DNA of 64,000 nucleotides from Scleromatobacter sp039920745 (lineage in GTDB: Bacteria; Pseudomonadota; Gammaproteobacteria; Burkholderiales; Burkholderiaceae_C), in NCBI GenBank assembly GCA_039920745.1, contig JBDSDD010000077.1:47604-111603 (forward strand), given 5' to 3'. Shown here in pieces: positions 9,839-16,786 of this stretch. Every line of letters starts with the position of its first letter. The first letter of the stretch is position 1. The position numbers and the translations under genes were made by a program. The notes under the pieces are model-generated. The model did no database searches and was not told where the DNA came from. It saw only the letters and a program-made list of their open reading frames with translations.

Positions 9839-11350
9839 TCAAAGATGGGCCAGCGTCTGCAACGACGGCGCAAAGAAGTATTCACCACCGGTCGTCGTCA
9901 CGAAGTGCTTGACCGTGATCGGCAGCGTCCCCGGCTTGATCTCGAACGGCCCGTCGACGGATTGGGCAATGATCGGATCCTGCCCCGACGCCTGCGCGCT
10001 CGTGTTGTTCTCCGGCGGGAACGTCGGGTCGTTGACCCATGTCTTCTGGACGAACTCGAAGTGGCTCGCGATGTCGGCCTGGTAGGCGAGGAAACAGAGT
10101 CCGCGCGCAACCGCCGCGCTGCCCGCGATGTTCGCGTCGAAGGACGCGCCGTACGGTATGCCTCGACGCAGCAGCCGGTGGGTCTGGGTCTCGCTTTCGC
10201 TGTCCTCGCCATGGCCGGAGTCCTCGTCGCGCGGATAGGCCTTGCGGATGTGCGCGCTCATCGGGCAACGGCTGCCCCGCGCGTCGTCTTCGAACTCGAA
10301 CGAATTGTTCAGGGCGTCACTGTTGGCGAGCGTCGGGTTCGCCATGCCGGGGTCGGTGGACGGTGCGCTGGTGGAGAAGGGCAGGCCCGACAGGACTTCC
10401 AGCGGACAGCCGCTCTTGTATCGACCAACCAGCTTGGCGCCGACCAGATCCATGGACAGGCCCTGGCTGGTGGCGAGCGTGTGGAGCTGGTGCTCGAAAG
10501 CCGGCACGTCCTGCGCCAAGCGGCGGAACACCAGGAACGATCCGTCATGGGTCCAGGCGTGGTTGCCCGCCGTGCTCATGGGCCCGGGATCCGGATTGGG
10601 GCCGCTGGTGTGCCCGGGCTTCTGGCTGGGGATCTGCGTCGGATAGCCCAGCACGAATTCTCCGGGCCACAGCAGGTCCTGCCCGGGGTGGCCCTGGTCC
10701 GGATTGGCCAACGGGTCGTCGGGGGCGTTGATGCCGCGCAGGGCCGGTTGCGAGACGCCGTCCTTGAAGCCGAAGTGTTCATGGCCGATCGTGCTCGCCT
10801 GTTCCATCCGTGTGCGTCCGTTGACGGTGCCCAGGACCGTGAACGCCGTCCCGAAACCTGCGCTCGCCTCGATGAACGTGACGTGGGTGTTCAGCTCGGC
10901 CTCGTTGTCCGCGGCCACCAGGAGGATGGCGTGGATGTCGGTGGCCTGCGCCGGCTGGAACGGCGCCTGCCAGTGGGCCGGATCGCTCGCGCCTTCGTCG
11001 CCGATCGTGTGCTTGCGGTGCGCCATGCCTTGCGTGAAGGCGTCGGGCAGGCGGCCAAAATCGGTCTCGGTCAATCCGAGCGCCTTCAGCCCCTTGAACG
11101 AGAACCCGATGTTGGCCCATCGCGCCGGGATCAACAGCTCCGGACGCGCCACGCCTTCGCGCGTCAGGCGCTTGAACGTGTTGTTGTACTTGAGCACGTC
11201 CGTCGACGACGAGATGATGCCGTCGGCGCTGGCGCGAATCCAGGCGCGTGCGTTGGCGGGCGACGTGACCTTGAGGAACAGGAAGTCCTGGAAGTCCTTG
11301 TTGAAGCCGCCGAAAATGTTGCCCTGGACTTGGTCGAGATCGAGCTTCAC
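9839..11350 (-). CDS. DyP-type heme peroxidase
   Basis: 503-residue dye-decolorising peroxidase family protein. The distal catalytic motif is GFKDG (Asp197), the proximal heme ligand is probably His367 in MSAHIRKAYP, and the distal arginine lies in FLVFRRLAQD. The N-terminus (LDQVQGNIFGGFNKDF) matches the long class C/D forms that begin with a Q-x-N-I motif. No Sec or Tat signal is visible, so it is probably cytosolic or exported by another route. It converges with queD across 12 bp. A 27-bp dyad lies upstream and may be its operator. Confidence 0.93.
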   Translation of the reverse strand: MKLDLDQVQGNIFGGFNKDFQDFLFLKVTSPANARAWIRASADGIISSSTDVLKYNNTFKRLTREGVARPELLIPARWANIGFSFKGLKALGLTETDFGRLPDAFTQGMAHRKHTIGDEGASDPAHWQAPFQPAQATDIHAILLVAADNEAELNTHVTFIEASAGFGTAFTVLGTVNGRTRMEQASTIGHEHFGFKDGVSQPALRGINAPDDPLANPDQGHPGQDLLWPGEFVLGYPTQIPSQKPGHTSGPNPDPGPMSTAGNHAWTHDGSFLVFRRLAQDVPAFEHQLHTLATSQGLSMDLVGAKLVGRYKSGCPLEVLSGLPFSTSAPSTDPGMANPTLANSDALNNSFEFEDDARGSRCPMSAHIRKAYPRDEDSGHGEDSESETQTHRLLRRGIPYGASFDANIAGSAAVARGLCFLAYQADIASHFEFVQKTWVNDPTFPPENNTSAQASGQDPIIAQSVDGPFEIKPGTLPITVKHFVTTTGGEYFFAPSLQTLAHL

Positions 11351-11437
11351 GATGATTCCTTGCTGCGTCCGTGGACGGCCGGGGCCGAAACTGCCGAGAC
11401 GGGAACGGACCTGTTCTGCAGCGAGGGCGCTCGCCAG

Positions 11438-11464
11438 ACACCGATCTAACCGGTAGATCAGTGT
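11438..11464. promoter_or_regulatory. 27-bp dyad upstream of the DyP peroxidase gene
   Basis: Two 11-bp arms (ACACCGATCTA and TAGATCAGTGT) are complementary at all but one position and flank a 5-nt centre (ACCGG). The dyad lies 88 bp upstream of the DyP start codon. Its length and central spacing fit a dimeric repressor or activator site; the regulator is unknown. Confidence 0.5.
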
Positions 11465-11720
11465 TGTGCGAACGCCTCACCAATCTAGTCCTTTGGCAGG
11501 CCGAGTGCCAACTCTTGCTGGGCTATCCCCCCAGTTAGCGGGAGTCGATGAAACATCCCGGATCGATACCCTGGGCGGCATGCACGGCGCCCGCGGCAAA
11601 GGGGCGGATCGGGCGCCCGCGGGCAGGGGCAGCAGGCGAAGAACGTCGCGGCCAGCACGAATGACGGCGTGTCCTGATCGATGATGACGACTCGAGTGCG
11701 TCGGAAATCGACATGGCGCG
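11465..11720. other. Non-coding stretch between the DyP dyad and the tRNA array
   Basis: About 256 bp with no credible ORF, RNA gene or repeat on either strand. Confidence 0.5.
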
Positions 11721-11757
11721 AAAAAATGCCATGACGCCACGTGCAGGCCCTGGCGCG
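11721..11757 (-). terminator. Possible 3' terminator of the tRNA array
   Basis: On the minus strand a run of six T (11726-11721) follows the last tRNA by about 25 nt. A short CGCCA/TGGCG stem that uses the tRNA 3' end precedes it. Weak, but correctly placed to end the array transcript. Confidence 0.4.
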
Positions 11758-11827
11758 TCCGGATGGATTCGAACCACCGGCCCCGACCTTCGGCGGGTCG
11801 TGCTCTGGTCCTCTGGGCTACGGATGC
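11751..11827 (-). tRNA. tRNA-Arg(CCG)-like, with G at position 33
   Basis: A cloverleaf folds from GCATCCG to the encoded GCCA end. Acceptor pairing is complete except A3·C70. The D arm has one mismatch, the anticodon stem CGACC/GGTCG is perfect, and the T arm is sound with one wobble. The loop CGCCGAA gives anticodon CCG (Arg), but position 33, almost always U, is G. It is either a decayed tRNA or an unusual one. Confidence 0.6.
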
Positions 11828-11834
11828 GCGGGGA

Positions 11835-11909
11835 TGGCAGGGGCGGCAGGATTCGAACCTGCGTGCGCTGGGTCAAAGCCAGGTGTCTGAGCCACTCGAC
11901 GACGCCCCA
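11835..11909 (-). tRNA. tRNA-Gln(TTG)
   Basis: 75 nt including an encoded CCA. The anticodon loop CTTTGAC gives TTG. The 1-72 pair is T·T, in keeping with the weak first pair of glutamine tRNAs, and G73 is present. The T stem GCAGG/CCTGC is perfect; 27·43 is a C·C mismatch. Member four places after the first tRNA of a six-gene minus-strand array. Confidence 0.85.
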
Positions 11910-11919
11910 TCAACTTTGC

Positions 11920-11999
11920 TCCCTCGGTGCGGGTCGAACGGGCATGTCTTGCGACCTCGGCTTCTGAGACCGGTGCGTCAGCCTGTTCCGCCCCGAGGG
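11920..11999 (-). tRNA. tRNA-Leu(CAG)-like, damaged T arm
   Basis: Acceptor stem CCCTCGG/CCGAGGG is perfect. The D-arm sequence GGCGGAACAGG resembles leucine tRNAs, and a long variable arm (GTC-GCAA-GAC) marks class II. The loop CTCAGAA gives anticodon CAG. The T stem cannot form fully (TGCCC against CCGCA) and the 3' end reads GCA, not CCA. It is probably decaying, and shorter than a normal tRNA-Leu. Confidence 0.6.
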
Positions 12000-12015
12000 G
12001 TCGAATTTCCGAAAA

Positions 12016-12091
12016 TGGTCTCGGCGGCAGGGATCGAACCTGCGGCCTGATGCTCCCGAAGCATCCGCGCTACCCACTGCGCCACACCGAG
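12016..12091 (-). tRNA. tRNA-Pro(CGG)
   Basis: 76 nt with encoded CCA. Acceptor CTCGGTG/CGCCGAG pairs throughout (one wobble). Anticodon stem GATGC/GCATC is perfect with loop TTCGGGA, anticodon CGG. T arm GCAGG/CCTGC is perfect. An intact proline tRNA. Confidence 0.93.
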
Positions 12092-12099
12092 ATGTTGGG

Positions 12100-12172
12100 C
12101 TCCCCGACGTAGGCTCGAACTACGGACATCCTGGTCAACAGCCAGGCGCTCTACCTGCTGAGCTATCGGGAA
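12100..12172 (-). tRNA. tRNA-Asn(GTT)
   Basis: Acceptor TTCCCGA/TCGGGGA pairs throughout. Anticodon stem CCTGG/CCAGG is perfect with loop CTGTTGA, anticodon GTT. T arm CGTAG/CTACG is perfect. The genomic 3' end reads GCCC, so CCA would have to be added after transcription. Confidence 0.9.
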
Positions 12173-12179
12173 AGAATAG

Positions 12180-12257
12180 TGGCGCCACGTGCACGATTCG
12201 AACGTGCAACCTCCGGCTTCGTAGGCCGGCGCTCTGATCCAGTTGAGCTAACGAGGC
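12180..12257 (-). tRNA. tRNA-Arg(ACG)
   Basis: 78 nt with encoded CCA. Acceptor GCCTCGT/ACGTGGC has a single T·T mismatch at 4-69. Anticodon stem CCGGC/GCCGG is perfect with loop CTACGAA, anticodon ACG (read as ICG). T arm GCACG/CGTGC is perfect. It is the first gene of the array, only 11 bp after a terminator-like hairpin. Confidence 0.9.
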
Positions 12258-12261
12258 GAAT

Positions 12262-12300
12262 AGAAGAAAGGGGCCCGGACTCTTGCGAATCCGGGCCCCT
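12262..12300 (-). terminator. Terminator-like hairpin directly before the tRNA array
   Basis: On the minus strand a perfect 11-bp stem (AGGGGCCCGGA/TCCGGGCCCCT, 10-nt loop) is followed by TTCTTCTATT. It ends 11 bp before the first tRNA, leaving no room for a separate promoter in between. It either stops the small-ORF transcript completely or acts as an attenuator for the array. Confidence 0.75.
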
Positions 12301-12329
12301 CGAAAACCAAGGGTTGGGAGGGCGCGCTG

Positions 12330-12464
12330 TCAGGCGCTGCCCTCTCCCGGAAGGCGGTTGATGTGCTGTCGGTTCAGCGGCGCAAGCGGCGCCACGCGCG
12401 CACGCAGGAGCGCGCGCGACCGCGGGGCAGCGTTGGCGTTGCTGGGCGAAAAACGACGGTTCAC
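12330..12464 (-). CDS. 44-codon ORF, possible leader peptide of the tRNA array
   Basis: GTG start at 12464 with AGGA six bases upstream. The 44-residue basic product begins VNRRFSPSNANAAPRSRALL. It lies between a good promoter (12510-12538) and the terminator-like hairpin (12262-12300); its stop codon sits inside a further imperfect hairpin (about 12316-12348). By my count 20 of 44 codons (8 Arg, 5 AAC, 4 CCG, 2 CTG, 1 CAG) would be read by the tRNAs encoded just downstream. I know of no homologue. A regulatory leader is inference, and chance ORF in GC-rich DNA remains possible. Confidence 0.4.
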   Translation of the reverse strand: MNRRFSPSNANAAPRSRALLRARVAPLAPLNRQHINRLPGEGSA

Positions 12465-12509
12465 GCGATATCCTGGAAAAAGCAGAAGCTCCGAGGAGCG
12501 AATGACCAA

Positions 12510-12538
12510 ATAGTAAAGAGTATTTACTAAAGTGGCAA
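12510..12538 (-). promoter_or_regulatory. Sigma-70-type promoter for the leader ORF / tRNA array
   Basis: On the minus strand TTGCCA (12538-12533) and TACTAT (12515-12510) are separated by exactly 17 bp in a locally AT-rich stretch. It reads into the 44-codon ORF and, beyond the hairpin, the tRNA array. Confidence 0.6.
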
Positions 12539-12567
12539 GCGCCGATGCGCAATGTGTCGCAGACGAC

Positions 12568-12879
12568 TCACGCTTGCAGCGACAGATCGCAGACCCAGTT
12601 CGCTTCCCACGTCTGGCCCCGGTCCGGCGAGAACAACTGAACCATGCGTGCTGCGGTGGGCATGGGCCGGGTCCAGGTGTAGCGCAAGAAGATGGACTGG
12701 CCAGAAAATTCTTCCCAGTCGAACAGCTCGCCGCGGTCATCGTTGAAAGGACAGCTCGCGACCAAACGTAGGGGGAGGCGCTCCGCGCCGCGCTGCTCGG
12801 CATTAGCATCGACCGCGACCTGTTCGAGACACGGACGGGCGAGCCCCTCAGCGAATGCCTCGTCGAAAGATTCCGTCAT
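12568..12879 (-). pseudogene. Probable C-terminal remnant of a DUF1579-like protein
   Basis: An open frame of 103 residues. The second half (GELFDWEEFSGQ..., FLRYTWT..., then SPDRGQTWEANW) resembles the C-terminal half of DUF1579-type proteins, which end in an Asp-box-like AFSxDGGxTWExNW stretch. The family is longer, and the first ~40 residues here do not look like it. Its ATG overlaps head-to-head with the ATG of the neighbouring plus-strand gene (shared CATG), which is unlikely for two functional genes. I read it as truncated; a short functional gene is possible. Confidence 0.4.
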
Positions 12880-14536
12880 GTCGATTCAAGACAAGTGGGC
12901 CTGGTGCTCAAAGTGCCAGGCCCTGTCATTCACCGCGTCGGCCAGTCTCGGCGTGTGTGCCGCCGGCGGCACGCACAGCCATGGGGGCAGCAGCAACTAC
13001 GCGCTCGTCGACAACGACCCGATCGTGCCGGGGCAGGACCACTGGCGCTGGTGCCACAAGTGCCAGGTGCTCTCGTTCGCGGGCGGCGCCGCGCTCGGCG
13101 CCTGCCAGGGCGGTGGACAGCACGATCATGCCGGCAGTGGCAACTACACCCTCGTGAGCACGGGCAACGGCGGCAAGGGGCAGCCTAACTGGCGCTGGTG
13201 CGGCAAGTGCCAGGCCATCACGTTCGCCGGCAGTGCCACCCCAGGCGCGTGCGCCGGCGGCGGCGTGCACGACCACACCGGCAGCAACAACTACGTGCTG
13301 ACCAATGACTTCGAAGACAGCGCGGCGAATCGCGCCGCCCTCGAGATGGCGCAGCGCTCGTTGGGCGGCAACCGCAACTTCGGGCCGACGCCGCTGTACA
13401 TCCTGGGCCACAACACCAACACGAAGGCCGAGATGCTGGCCGCGCTGGCCCAGGGCGCGAATGGGCTCGAGATCGACGTGACTGCCTACGCCAAGCGCCC
13501 CGGGCAGTTGTGCATCGGACACATCGGCATCATGGGCAACGGGGCCGCGGACGACGACGCGCCGTCGCTGGAAAGCTTTCTCGACATGGTGCATTCGATC
13601 GCCAAGTCGAACCCGGCGCTCGCGCTCGTGATGTTCGACGTCAAGCCGCCCGCGTCGGCGCCGCAACATGGCCAGGTACTGATGGACGCGGTGCGCCAGC
13701 GCCTGACCCACGACCTGCCGATGAACATCATCTACTCGGTCTCGGACGTGACGACCGAGCATCCCGACCGCCTCAACGGCACGTCGATCTTCAACACCAT
13801 CCACGCCGAGCTCGGCCCGCGAGAGGGCTGCATGCTGGACGGCGACTCCAACTTCGGCGGCGTGCGCGACTACTTCAACAGCCTGTCGCTGGGGCGCTGG
13901 GGCTACGGCAACGGCACGTCGTTCGGCCTCTCCGACCAGGGCGCGACGAACTACCGCACGCCCATCGAGCAGGCCTGCGCCACGCGCGAGGCGCACGGCC
14001 AGCCCAACTTCGTCGACGCCTGGACGATCAACTCCGTCGACAACCTGCTGATCTACCTGCGCCTGGGTATCAACGCGATGATCTGCGACGCCGACGGCAT
14101 CGCTCGCACGAAGCTGATGCTCGCGCTGCCGGAATTCGCGCCGCGCTACCGGATGGCCGGCCGCTTCGACAATCCGCAGGCGCCCGATCGCTTCGGCTAT
14201 GCGCTGATCGTCAAGACCTCGGTCGGTGGCAGCGCCGGCACGGACTCCGACATCACCTTCACGCTCACCGGCGCCAACGGCTCGTCATCGACGGTGGTCG
14301 ACACGAACTACAACGCGCGCATGGAGTCGGGCCAGACCAACTTCGTCGTGCTGTTCAGCCGCGACCTGGGCGCGCTGCAGTCGGTGACCGTGCAGAGCGA
14401 CCAGAAGAAGAGCGGCTCCGGTTGGGATCTCGGCACGATCACCGTGGAGAGCTTCCGCTACGGCGGCCCGCACAAGACCGCGACGTTCAACGTCACGATC
14501 GACAAGACCGCGCCGGTGACGCGCAACCTGGTCTAG
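12878..14536 (+). CDS. Cys/His-repeat + sphingomyelinase-D/GDPD-like + PLAT domain protein
   Basis: 552 residues in three blocks. (1) Three repeats at about residues 7-43, 56-92 and 104-140 of pattern WxWCxKCQ-x2-F-x8-C-x2-GG-x-HxH-x-GSxNY, probably metal-binding. (2) Residues ~170-420, a TIM-barrel phosphodiesterase resembling spider/bacterial sphingomyelinase D: His178 (GHNTN), Glu198 and Asp200 (LEID), His215 (GHIG), Asp254 and Lys256 (FDVKP). (3) A C-terminal PLAT/LH2 lipid-binding domain (~430-530). No signal peptide is visible. I chose the ATG at 12878 because the repeats begin at once; the upstream in-frame stretch is low-complexity. Function is inferred as phospholipid headgroup cleavage; substrate unknown. 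Confidence 0.8.
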   Translation: MSIQDKWAWCSKCQALSFTASASLGVCAAGGTHSHGGSSNYALVDNDPIVPGQDHWRWCHKCQVLSFAGGAALGACQGGGQHDHAGSGNYTLVSTGNGGKGQPNWRWCGKCQAITFAGSATPGACAGGGVHDHTGSNNYVLTNDFEDSAANRAALEMAQRSLGGNRNFGPTPLYILGHNTNTKAEMLAALAQGANGLEIDVTAYAKRPGQLCIGHIGIMGNGAADDDAPSLESFLDMVHSIAKSNPALALVMFDVKPPASAPQHGQVLMDAVRQRLTHDLPMNIIYSVSDVTTEHPDRLNGTSIFNTIHAELGPREGCMLDGDSNFGGVRDYFNSLSLGRWGYGNGTSFGLSDQGATNYRTPIEQACATREAHGQPNFVDAWTINSVDNLLIYLRLGINAMICDADGIARTKLMLALPEFAPRYRMAGRFDNPQAPDRFGYALIVKTSVGGSAGTDSDITFTLTGANGSSSTVVDTNYNARMESGQTNFVVLFSRDLGALQSVTVQSDQKKSGSGWDLGTITVESFRYGGPHKTATFNVTIDKTAPVTRNLV

Positions 14537-14550
14537 TTCGCGACGGTCTC

Positions 14551-14576
14551 GCACGCCGCATCGGGATGCGGCGTGC
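14551..14576. terminator. Bidirectional hairpin terminator
   Basis: A perfect 11-bp stem (GCACGCCGCAT with its complement, loop CGGG) lies between the ends of the convergent phosphodiesterase-like and lifO genes. No T-tract is seen on either side. Confidence 0.6.
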
Positions 14577-14578
14577 GC

Positions 14579-15526
14579 TCACCCCTCGTACGCCGCCAGC
14601 CGCCTTTGCTCGTCCGGCGTGAACAACCGGTTGCGCAGCGCGCTCATCGCCTCGGCGCGCTCCGCGTCGCCGCCCGGCGCAGCCAGCACGGTGCCGCGTT
14701 GCGCCTGGTACGTCGCGATGCGCGCCTTCCACGTGGCCTCGTCGCGGTCGACCTCAGCCAGCCGGTTCGCGGCCTCGGGCGACACTGCAGCGGCGCGCAT
14801 GCGGTAGACGTCGTCCTCGCTGCCGCCCTGGGCGCGGATCTTCTGTGCGGCATCCTCCAGGCGGACGACGGCCAGCGGTGCCTCGCGTTCCGCGCGCACG
14901 CTCACGGGCAGGCGCGCGTCGAGCGCAGCCAGCCGCTCGCGACGCTGGGCCGCGTCGAGGGCGGGATCCTGTTCGATGTCCATGCGCGCGAGCGCGGCCG
15001 AGGCCTCGGCGTCCTGCGGCGCGAACAGCGCCTGTGATTCGGCACCGGTGAAAAACGTGGCGCGCAGTGCCAGCATCATGCGCAGGCCGGCGCGCAGCAT
15101 GTCGACACTGCGGCCCGTCGCCTTCGTGGGGCGTTGGTCCTTCAGCGCCGTCTTGAACTGCAGGTAGCGGCCGAACAGATCCTTGGCCTGGCGGGCAGCG
15201 AGCGGGTTCAGGCGGCCGTCGAGGTCGCGTCCGACGTCGGCCCGGATCGCGTCCAGTGGGCGTTCGCCAACTGTCGTCAGCCAGTAGTCGAACAGGCGGA
15301 TCAACGCCGGGTCGAGCACCAGCGACTGGTCGGCCGCGGCCGTGGCGGTACCGTCGGGCGTGGTGCCGGCGAGCGACGAGACCGGAGCCGGTTTCGCATC
15401 GCTCGCCGGGGCAGGATCGACCACGTAGGTGCCCCTCACGGGCAAGCCTTGCAGGCCGATCACGACCAATGCCATCGCGGCCACCACGCCCACGACCCAT
15501 GTCATGGGGAGCCGGTGGGCGCGCAT
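14579..15526 (-). CDS. lifO: Lipase-specific foldase (lipase chaperone)
   Basis: 315-residue inner-membrane-anchored steric chaperone that folds the neighbouring lipase in the periplasm. One N-terminal membrane helix (about residues 8-27) is followed by an Ala/Pro linker. The foldase domain carries the conserved LFDYWLTTVGE motif (Lif R-x-x-F-D-Y/F) near residue 80, then helical repeats rich in Ala/Arg/Glu. It starts 1 bp after the lipase stop, so the two are a tight operon, as in Burkholderia and Pseudomonas. Confidence 0.93.
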   Translation of the reverse strand: MRAHRLPMTWVVGVVAAMALVVIGLQGLPVRGTYVVDPAPASDAKPAPVSSLAGTTPDGTATAAADQSLVLDPALIRLFDYWLTTVGERPLDAIRADVGRDLDGRLNPLAARQAKDLFGRYLQFKTALKDQRPTKATGRSVDMLRAGLRMMLALRATFFTGAESQALFAPQDAEASAALARMDIEQDPALDAAQRRERLAALDARLPVSVRAEREAPLAVVRLEDAAQKIRAQGGSEDDVYRMRAAAVSPEAANRLAEVDRDEATWKARIATYQAQRGTVLAAPGGDAERAEAMSALRNRLFTPDEQRRLAAYEG

Positions 15527-15527
15527 C

Positions 15528-16454
15528 TCACAGCCCCGCGTTCTTCAGGCGGTTGGCCTGGTTGCGGAACAGGCTCTTCGGGTCGACCTCGAACCAGTTG
15601 ACGATGCCGGCGGTCTGGTTGACCTCGTCCAGATGGTTCATGCCGTAGTTGTCGCGGATCACCGTGCCCAGGTGGCTGCTGCACGAGCCGACGAGGCCGT
15701 CGTTCTTCGCGCCGCTGTAGACCAGGGCGGTCAGCGCCAGCGCCGGGTCGAGCGGATCCAGCGCGTTGGTGTACGGCTGTGCGCCGCTCCACGAGTAGTA
15801 GCGCACGCCGTTGGACGCGACCGCCGGGCCCGAGCCGCACGACGACGTCGGCAGGCCTTCCGGATGCGCCTTGTTGAACTTGGCCATGCCCGCGGTCGAC
15901 AACGAGTTGAGTGCCGCCGACGAGTTCTGCGATGCGTTGTTGCCCGAGATCAGTCCGAACACGGACGCGAAGCCGTTGATGACGCTGGACACGACCGTGC
16001 GCGACAGCGAGCCCGACGGCAGCGTGCCATTGAGCGCGTCGGCCAGCGCCGCGCCCTGGTTCGGACCCGCGATGCTGGTGACCGAGGCGACCAGGTCGGG
16101 CGCCACCGATGCGACGTAGCGCACGGTCGGGCCGCCATGGCTATGGCCGATCAGGTTGACCTTGGACGCGCCGGTGACGGCCAGCACCTGCTTGACGTAG
16201 GTGAGCAGCTGCTCCCCGCGCACTTCGGTGCTGTTGGCCGCCGCGACCTGCGCGACATAGACCTTGGCGCCGTTGGAGCGCAGGTCGCCGGGGATGCCAT
16301 AGAAGTATTCCAACGGCCCGATGTGGTCGAAGCCGAACAGCCCGTGCACGAGGATGATCGGGTACTTGGTCTGCGCATAGCCGGTGGCCCACGAGGGAAG
16401 CGCGCAGAAGGCGAGCATGGCCACGGTGAGCCACTTCAGGAAAGTCTTGTTCAT
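15528..16454 (-). CDS. lipA: Secreted triacylglycerol lipase (family I, Burkholderia/Pseudomonas type)
   Basis: 308-residue alpha/beta hydrolase with a signal peptide (MNKTFLKWLTVAML... cleaved after SWA). The oxyanion motif VHGLFGFD is followed by the nucleophile elbow GHSHGG (Ser105). Asp252 (NDG) and His274 (NHLDEV) complete the triad, and two cysteines (CGSG, GSCSS) can form the family disulfide. It depends on the foldase encoded immediately downstream and is expected to leave by type II secretion. ATG at 16454. Confidence 0.95.
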   Translation of the reverse strand: MNKTFLKWLTVAMLAFCALPSWATGYAQTKYPIILVHGLFGFDHIGPLEYFYGIPGDLRSNGAKVYVAQVAAANSTEVRGEQLLTYVKQVLAVTGASKVNLIGHSHGGPTVRYVASVAPDLVASVTSIAGPNQGAALADALNGTLPSGSLSRTVVSSVINGFASVFGLISGNNASQNSSAALNSLSTAGMAKFNKAHPEGLPTSSCGSGPAVASNGVRYYSWSGAQPYTNALDPLDPALALTALVYSGAKNDGLVGSCSSHLGTVIRDNYGMNHLDEVNQTAGIVNWFEVDPKSLFRNQANRLKNAGL

Positions 16455-16786
16455 TTGCGGTTGTCTCCGTCAATCGTTGAGTTGGCAGGAGCCGGTGCAC
16501 GACTCCCGATCAGGTGGCATGGCGAACGTGCAGACGCACGCTTCCAGCCGAACCCTCCAGGTTCGATCTAAGTCGAATCAAGTCTCAACTGAGGCGCTGG
16601 ATGCCGGGCCCGAACAGCGGTGGCTCGGGCGGAGGGCGTCGTGGCATGGGTAGCACTGCGGATAGGCAGCGGGCGCAGACGAGTCGAACATCGCGTTCGA
16701 ACCCCGCAGCCTCAGTGAGATCGATCCTACTGAGTGCGGCGGCGCGTCGTCTGTCATCGATTTGCTTTTTGAAAAGGGAAGACCCT
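16455..16786. other. Divergent regulatory region, lipase / Crp-Fnr gene
   Basis: 332 bp between divergent genes. I find no clear sigma-70 pair, FNR box (TTGAT-N4-ATCAA) or long repeat. Promoters for the lipase operon and the regulator must lie here. Confidence 0.4.

Noticed and set aside
16455..16786. FNR/CRP box between the lipase and regulator genes
   Set aside because: No TTGAT-N4-ATCAA or TGTGA-N6-TCACA match; half-sites only.
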